Source: CAZVEV01 sp964625865 (GTDB lineage: Bacteria; Planctomycetota; Phycisphaerae; SM23-33). From it: 9,289 bases of DNA. The position numbers and the translations under genes were made by a program. The DNA is taken from assembly GCA_964625865.1 (NCBI GenBank), contig CAZVEV010000250.1, positions 1 through 9,289 on the forward strand, read 5' to 3'. The notes under the pieces are model-generated. The model saw nothing but the letters and a program-made list of their open reading frames with translations. It was not told the DNA's origin and did no database searches. Below, piece by piece: positions 7,788 through 9,289 of the stretch; the first letter of the stretch is position 1, and every line of letters begins with the position of its first letter.

Positions 7788-7791
7788 TCCT
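7788..7791 (-). promoter_or_regulatory. Ribosome-binding site of the GH5 gene
   Basis: AGGA on the minus strand lies 7 bases upstream of the ATG at 7780, within the 30-base gap after the eboE stop codon. Confidence 0.6.
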
Positions 7792-7810
7792 GTTCGGCAT
7801 CGGCCGGGCG

Positions 7811-9079
7811 TCAGGGGGAATCGAACACCTCGTGCAAGGCCCAGGCGTACTCGGTGGCGATGCCGTCGACGATGTCAGCCGGCTTCAGATCGTCGGGCAG
7901 GACGCCGAACGTGTACGTTTCGATCTCCACGTGCTCGACGCTGGCGGCGGCGATGGCGTCGGCCAGGCCGGCGGTCAACAGCGTGCTGGTCGAGCGGATC
8001 GCGCCGAATGACTCGAAGTACAAAGGCACGTGGAAGTGGATGCGCCATTCGGGCGAATCGGATTGCGAAGCCGCAAGCGGCGCGGCGGCGCCTGCCGCCG
8101 CGTCCGCCGCTTGCGGCTTCGCATGGGCTTCCGACTTTGCATGTCTTGTCGCCTCGGGAAGATCGTCAAAGGACGCTATCCCGTCGGCGGTTCGCACCTT
8201 GACCTGGTGGAGGTAGACCTCGTCGCCGAACGGCTCGAGCTGCTCCAGCGCCTCATCCGTGGGCGCCAGGCGCATCGCTGAACTCAGGTGGACCTTCCCA
8301 ATGCGGACCCCCGCGCGGGCCAGCCGCCGCAGCCCCTCGGCGGGATCCTCAAACGCCACCGCCGCATGGGCTGTGTCATAACACACGCCGATATGGCGGC
8401 GCAGCAGGTCCTCGGCGGCCCCGGCGCTTGCCTGTCCCCCACCGCACAGGATGCGTCGCCCGACCTCAATGACCGGCCCGGCGATGAACGCGGCCGCGTC
8501 GTCGGCCGTCTCGAGATAGCAGTCCGGCTCGGGTTCGAGCGCCAGGCAGATCTCGCGTCCGGTCCGGCTGCACAGGTCGTCCAGGTGCCTTGCCGCCTCG
8601 GCTAGCCCCCCCACCATCGCTTCGACGTCGTCCTGGCTGGCAATCCATGCCCCGTAAGAGCCCGGCACGGTCGAGATGCTGCCCCTCACCCCCTCGGGAA
8701 GCAATTCCGCCAGGATGTCGGCCAGCAGGACCGTATACGCCAGCCGCTCCGGCGTTCGCCAGTCCGGAGCATAGACGTTCTGCTTGACCGACGTGTCGTG
8801 GAACTGCCCGTACGGGAAGCCGTTGATCGTAAAGACGTAGAGGTCGTTGTCCTGCAGGAACCCGCGGAACTCGTTCAGGACCTCCGGCGCCGCGAGCTGC
8901 TCAGCCGCCTGGTTGCTCAGCCGCATGCCCAGCCCGAACGCCCGCCCGGCGGCGCACACACGGTCGCGAACGCGCAGGGCGTGATCGCCAATCGCCGCGA
9001 AGTTCTCGTCCCACGTCTCGCCCGGATGCACGTTCAGACAGTACGTCAGATGCAGCGGCGGGTCGTCGTGGATTCTCAT
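7811..9079 (-). CDS. eboE: EboE-family TIM-barrel protein (metabolite traffic protein, xylose-isomerase-like)
   Basis: The product is 422 residues, starting at ATG 9079; an upstream in-frame TTG at 9118 would add 13 unsupported residues. The N-terminal signature LTYCLNVHPGETWDENF (11-27), then GLGMRLSNQAAEQL, LYVFTINGFPYGQFH (80-94) and LLPEGVRGSISTVPGSY, is characteristic of EboE. This is a sugar-phosphate isomerase/epimerase-like component of the ebo cluster, which in algae-associated bacteria and cyanobacteria is implicated in moving a metabolite to the periplasm. Putative metal-site residues are Glu182 (LEPEP), Asp235/His238 (CYDTAH), His264 (KVHLS) and Glu387 (EIETYT). No signal peptide is seen, so it is cytoplasmic. 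Residues about 315-343 are an Ala-rich insertion encoded by a long palindrome (8064-8123), between the barrel strand ending LHQVKV and the WRIHFHVP strand. No other ebo gene lies in the window. Its chemistry is not established; a diffusible-precursor role is family knowledge, not seen here. Confidence 0.9.
   Translation of the reverse strand: MRIHDDPPLHLTYCLNVHPGETWDENFAAIGDHALRVRDRVCAAGRAFGLGMRLSNQAAEQLAAPEVLNEFRGFLQDNDLYVFTINGFPYGQFHDTSVKQNVYAPDWRTPERLAYTVLLADILAELLPEGVRGSISTVPGSYGAWIASQDDVEAMVGGLAEAARHLDDLCSRTGREICLALEPEPDCYLETADDAAAFIAGPVIEVGRRILCGGGQASAGAAEDLLRRHIGVCYDTAHAAVAFEDPAEGLRRLARAGVRIGKVHLSSAMRLAPTDEALEQLEPFGDEVYLHQVKVRTADGIASFDDLPEATRHAKSEAHAKPQAADAAAGAAAPLAASQSDSPEWRIHFHVPLYFESFGAIRSTSTLLTAGLADAIAAASVEHVEIETYTFGVLPDDLKPADIVDGIATEYAWALHEVFDSP
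8064..8123. repeat. Perfect 19-base palindromic repeat with nested stem, inside eboE
   Basis: TGCGAAGCCGCAAGCGGCG (8064-8082) and CGCCGCTTGCGGCTTCGCA (8105-8123) are perfect reverse complements. Inside, GCGGCGGC (8082-8089) pairs with GCCGCCGC (8094-8101) around a GCCT loop, leaving only a short bulge at 8102-8105. Each arm is itself a small hairpin (GCCGC-AA-GCGGC). On the minus strand it is read in frame as Ala-rich residues 319-339 of EboE. The form is that of a REP/palindromic insertion tolerated in a surface loop. Confidence 0.8.
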
Positions 9080-9089
9080 GGTGCGGAGA

Positions 9090-9118
9090 ATTGTACCCGG
9101 AACCGAAAGGATTCCCAA
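9090..9118 (-). promoter_or_regulatory. eboE: Candidate sigma70-type promoter of eboE
   Basis: Minus strand: TTGGGA (complement 9113-9118, 4 of 6 to TTGACA), a 17-base spacer, then TACAAT (complement 9090-9095, 5 of 6 to TATAAT). Transcription would start about 4 bases before ATG 9079, giving an essentially leaderless mRNA. This is consistent with the absence of a Shine-Dalgarno sequence upstream of that ATG. Confidence 0.5.
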
Positions 9119-9237
9119 CCGACTCCGTGGTGCGGATTCAAGAAGACGGGAAACAGGGAAAGAGAACCGGGGTCGGGTGTCCCTTCGGTCTCACGGACTA
9201 TGGGATTGCGGGAGTTGAGACGGTCTCTGTTCCACGT
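9119..9237. other. Intergenic region upstream of eboE
   Basis: No gene is supported here. Bases about 9138-9173 are strongly purine-rich on the plus strand, followed by a GGGGTCGGGTGTCCC stretch. A short palindrome GAGAC-G-GTCTC occurs near 9216-9226. No T-run or long stem typical of an intrinsic terminator is visible. Confidence 0.4.
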
Positions 9238-9289
9238 TTAGCGGTCGATCGTCAGATCGACGTTCGCCGTTGCACCACAAACGTCGATC
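9238..9289 (-). CDS. Possible 3' end of an upstream minus-strand gene (window-truncated)
   Basis: Read on the minus strand from 9288, the frame ATC GAC GTT ... CGC TAA encodes IDVCGATANVDLTIDR and stops with TAA at complement 9238-9240. Sixteen codons are too few to identify a family. The polar/beta-like alternation and GC-rich third positions are compatible with coding. At least one other minus frame is also open through this stretch, and the segment carries inverted repeats, so it may equally be non-coding. Confidence 0.3.
   Translation of the reverse strand, partial: IDVCGATANVDLTIDR
9244..9289. repeat. Overlapping inverted repeats at the window edge
   Basis: GATCGACGTT (9255-9264) and AACGTCGATC (9280-9289) are perfect 10-base reverse complements around a 15-base loop. 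GTCGATC (9244-9250) also pairs with GATCGAC (9255-9261) around GTCA. The middle arm is shared, so only one hairpin can form at a time. The element may continue beyond the window. Confidence 0.55.

Noticed and set aside
1..9289. CRISPR array, tRNA or rRNA genes, integrase or transposase genes
   Set aside because: No direct-repeat/spacer periodicity, no tRNA-like cloverleaf with conserved loops, and no recombinase motifs were found in any frame.

Overview
This is a GC-rich, densely coding bacterial window whose gene content points to the Planctomycetota or a close PVC relative. The evidence is two HzsA-like (hydrazine synthase alpha-type) multidomain c-type cytochrome proteins, one carrying a C-terminal FGE/SUMF1-type domain, next to a Tat-exported sulfatase, plus an EboE-family protein. 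There is no hzsB or hzsC partner in the window, so nothing here argues for anammox metabolism. The taxonomic call is inference from gene content; no RNA marker gene is present.

Layout, left to right. (1) 1-1170, +: C-terminal part of an HzsA-like protein with three CxxCH haem motifs, cut by the window start. (2) 1171-1476: a 306-base gap that contains a compact, highly structured inverted-repeat element (about 1177-1326) with 17-base perfect arms and nested hairpins. (3) 1477-5004, +: a 1175-residue secreted protein made of a signal peptide, beta-propeller, HzsA middle domain, two-CxxCH cytochrome part and an FGE-like C-terminal domain. (4) 5029-6732, +: Tat-exported type I sulfatase, 24 bases downstream of (3) and almost certainly co-transcribed. 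(5) 6758-7780, -: secreted GH5 endoglucanase-like glycoside hydrolase, convergent with the sulfatase. (6) 7811-9079, -: eboE, a TIM-barrel 'metabolite traffic' protein, 30 bases upstream of the GH5 gene in the same operon. Its frame carries a striking 60-base palindrome. (7) 9080-9289: a promoter candidate for eboE, a purine-rich stretch, and at the very edge the possible 3' end of another minus-strand gene overlapping a set of competing inverted repeats.

Working model: the plus-strand cluster looks like an exported module in which periplasmic HzsA-like haem proteins accompany a sulfatase, a recurrent theme in planctomycete sulfated-polysaccharide or surface-redox loci. The minus-strand pair combines a beta-glucan hydrolase with EboE, whose family is linked to moving a metabolite towards the periplasm. 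The two transcription units converge at about 6732-6758. The most notable signals beyond the genes are the two structured repeats (intergenic at 1177-1326 and intragenic at 8064-8123). Also notable is the FGE-like domain beside a Cys-type sulfatase, because it lacks the C-terminal catalytic cysteine pair of true formylglycine-generating enzymes.
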